Origin: Rhizobium sp. NFR07
GTDB taxonomy: Bacteria; Pseudomonadota; Alphaproteobacteria; Rhizobiales; Rhizobiaceae
Reading direction: 5' to 3'
DNA: 64,000 nucleotides
Assembly (NCBI RefSeq): GCF_900111905.1
Contig: NZ_FOKM01000006.1
Location: 62,001-126,000, forward strand
Shown piece after piece: positions 62,900-64,000 of the stretch. The notes under the pieces are model-generated. The model worked only from the letters and a program-made list of their open reading frames with translations. It made no database searches and was not told where the DNA came from. Position 1 is the first letter of the stretch. The number at the start of each line of letters is the position of its first letter. The translations under genes and the position numbers were made by a program.

Positions 62900-64000
62900 T
62901 CAGCTCGCTTTCGCGTGGCGGATAGGCGCCTGTGTCCACTCCGGCAGCCAGTCCCGGTGGGCGACGAGCAGATCATCCACCAGCGACCAGATCTGGTCGA
63001 GATCGAGTTCGGCGGCGGTGTGGGGGTCCATCATCGCGGCATGGAAGATGTGCTCCCGGTTCTGCGTCATCAGGGCGCTGACCGTCAATTCCTGCACGTT
63101 GATATTGGTGCGCATCAGGGCCGTCAGCTGCGGCGGCAGATCGCCGATATGGGTCGGCTGGATGCCGTTATGGTCGACCAGGCACGGAACTTCGGTCGCG
63201 CAATTGGCGGGCAGCGAGGTGATGCTGCCGTTGTTGCGCTGATTGCCGTAGATCACCGAAGGCTCGCCCGTCCACACCGAATTGATGATGGATGAGGCAT
63301 ATTCCTTCGACTGCCTGACCTCGATCCGCTCTGCCGAACGATAGGCTTCCGCCTGTCCCTTCCACTGCTCGATCTGTTCGACGCAGCGTTTTGGATATTC
63401 ATCCAGCGGAATGCCGAATTTCTCGATCAGGTCCTCGCGCCCCTCCTTGATGAAATAGGGCGTGTATTCGGCGAAATGCTCCGAGCTTTCGGTGACGAAA
63501 TAGCCGAGCCGCGTCAGCATCTCGTAGCGCACCTTGTTGGGGCAGCGCAGGTTCCAGCCCGGCTTGGGCGCACGTCCTTCGCTATAGGCGCGCAGAAGAT
63601 CCGGATAGAGATTGCGATAGCTTCCATCCTTCTGGCGATGTTCGAACTCGAGGAAGAAGGCCATGTGATTGATGCCGGCCGAGCGATAGCGGATCTCGTC
63701 ATAGGGAATGTCGAGATCGTGGGCGAGCTCCATCGCCGTGCCCTGTACCGAATGGCAAAGGCCCACCTGCCGGATGGTCGGGTATTTCTCCGCAATCGCC
63801 CAGGTGTTGATCGCCATCGGGTTGACATATTGAAGCATGATCGCGTTCGGGCAGACGGCGAGCATGTCCTCGCAGATCTTCCACAGATGCGGCACGGTGC
63901 GCAGGCCACGCATGATGCCGCCGACGCCGAGCGTATCGGCAATCGTCTGGCGCAGGCCATATTTCTTCGGCACTTCGAAATCGGTGACCGTGCAAGGCTC
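62900..64000 (-). CDS. GH4 family glycosidase, alpha-galactosidase type (5' end outside window)
   Basis: This is the C-terminal 366 residues of an NAD- and metal-dependent GH4 enzyme. The frame stays open to the window edge. NPMAINTWA, GLCHSVQGT (metal-binding Cys) and AGINHMAFF (metal-binding His) are the family's key motifs, and TLGVGGIMRGLRTVP fits the alpha-galactosidase/alpha-glucosidase branch (AglA/MelA-like). The N-terminal Rossmann part lies beyond 64000. It probably hydrolyses the sugar imported by the neighbouring ABC system. Confidence 0.9.
   Translation of the reverse strand, partial: EPCTVTDFEVPKKYGLRQTIADTLGVGGIMRGLRTVPHLWKICEDMLAVCPNAIMLQYVNPMAINTWAIAEKYPTIRQVGLCHSVQGTAMELAHDLDIPYDEIRYRSAGINHMAFFLEFEHRQKDGSYRNLYPDLLRAYSEGRAPKPGWNLRCPNKVRYEMLTRLGYFVTESSEHFAEYTPYFIKEGREDLIEKFGIPLDEYPKRCVEQIEQWKGQAEAYRSAERIEVRQSKEYASSIINSVWTGEPSVIYGNQRNNGSITSLPANCATEVPCLVDHNGIQPTHIGDLPPQLTALMRTNINVQELTVSALMTQNREHIFHAAMMDPHTAAELDLDQIWSLVDDLLVAHRDWLPEWTQAPIRHAKAS

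Overview
The window is GC-rich, densely coded DNA from an alphaproteobacterium, most likely a member of the Rhizobiaceae. The reasons are the many ABC import operons with ATGA stop/start overlaps, a Rhizobiales-type palindromic intergenic repeat near 16.3 kb, a RirA-type iron operator near 47.57 kb and the overall gene repertoire. I cannot name the genus from sequence alone. No rRNA, tRNA, CRISPR array, insertion sequence or phage gene was seen.

Layout. 1-3716: the 3' part of a pyrimidine-degradation (rut) operon, rutA (cut by the window edge), rutB, rutC and rutD, followed by a LysE-family exporter. 3855-13223: a peptide/glutathione-type ABC import locus with an isoaspartyl peptidase, a MarR regulator, a creatininase-family amidohydrolase, two permeases, a fused double ATPase, a NodB-fold deacetylase and a short-chain dehydrogenase. 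A pair of 19-bp repeats between the MarR gene and the creatininase gene looks like its operator. 13282-13602: chorismate mutase. 13840-20491: a LacI-controlled sugar operon (binding protein, two permeases, ATPase, GH63-like glycosidase) with two perfect LacI operators. 20697-25035: a DUF2026-like protein and single metabolic genes (amidohydrolase, alpha/beta hydrolase, alcohol dehydrogenase, GlcG-like protein). 25262-29224: a polyamine-type ABC importer, with its binding protein divergent from the ATPase and permeases. 29288-36582: an operon for DJ-1/PfpI protein, old-yellow-enzyme reductase, MFS exporter and ABM monooxygenase, a divergent winged-helix/STAND regulator, and an aldehyde dehydrogenase. 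36643-39537: a second, longer STAND regulator.

39590-55671 is the most interesting part: an apparently complete petrobactin-type siderophore locus. It has an AraC regulator, two NIS synthetases (AsbA- and AsbB-like), an aryl-adenylating enzyme (AsbC-like), a fused carrier protein and transferase (AsbD-AsbE-like), and a 3-dehydroshikimate dehydratase (AsbF-like). These are followed by a FecI-type sigma factor, a FecR-type anti-sigma factor, a TonB-dependent transducer, a DUF2218 protein and a CeuE/YclQ/FatB-type ABC importer. Three copies of one promoter-like motif (GAAAAA[A/T], 13 nt, TCGT[C/T]T[C/T]T) lie upstream of the biosynthesis operon, fecR and the receptor gene. An exact TGA-N9-TCA site lies upstream of the sigma gene. 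Together they suggest a circuit in which iron limitation releases the sigma factor gene, and the sigma factor then turns on both synthesis and uptake.

55706-64000: a sugar-utilisation locus with a Gfo/Idh/MocA-aldo/keto-reductase fusion, ATPase, two permeases and binding protein on the minus strand, a divergent AraC regulator, and a GH4 glycosidase cut by the window end.
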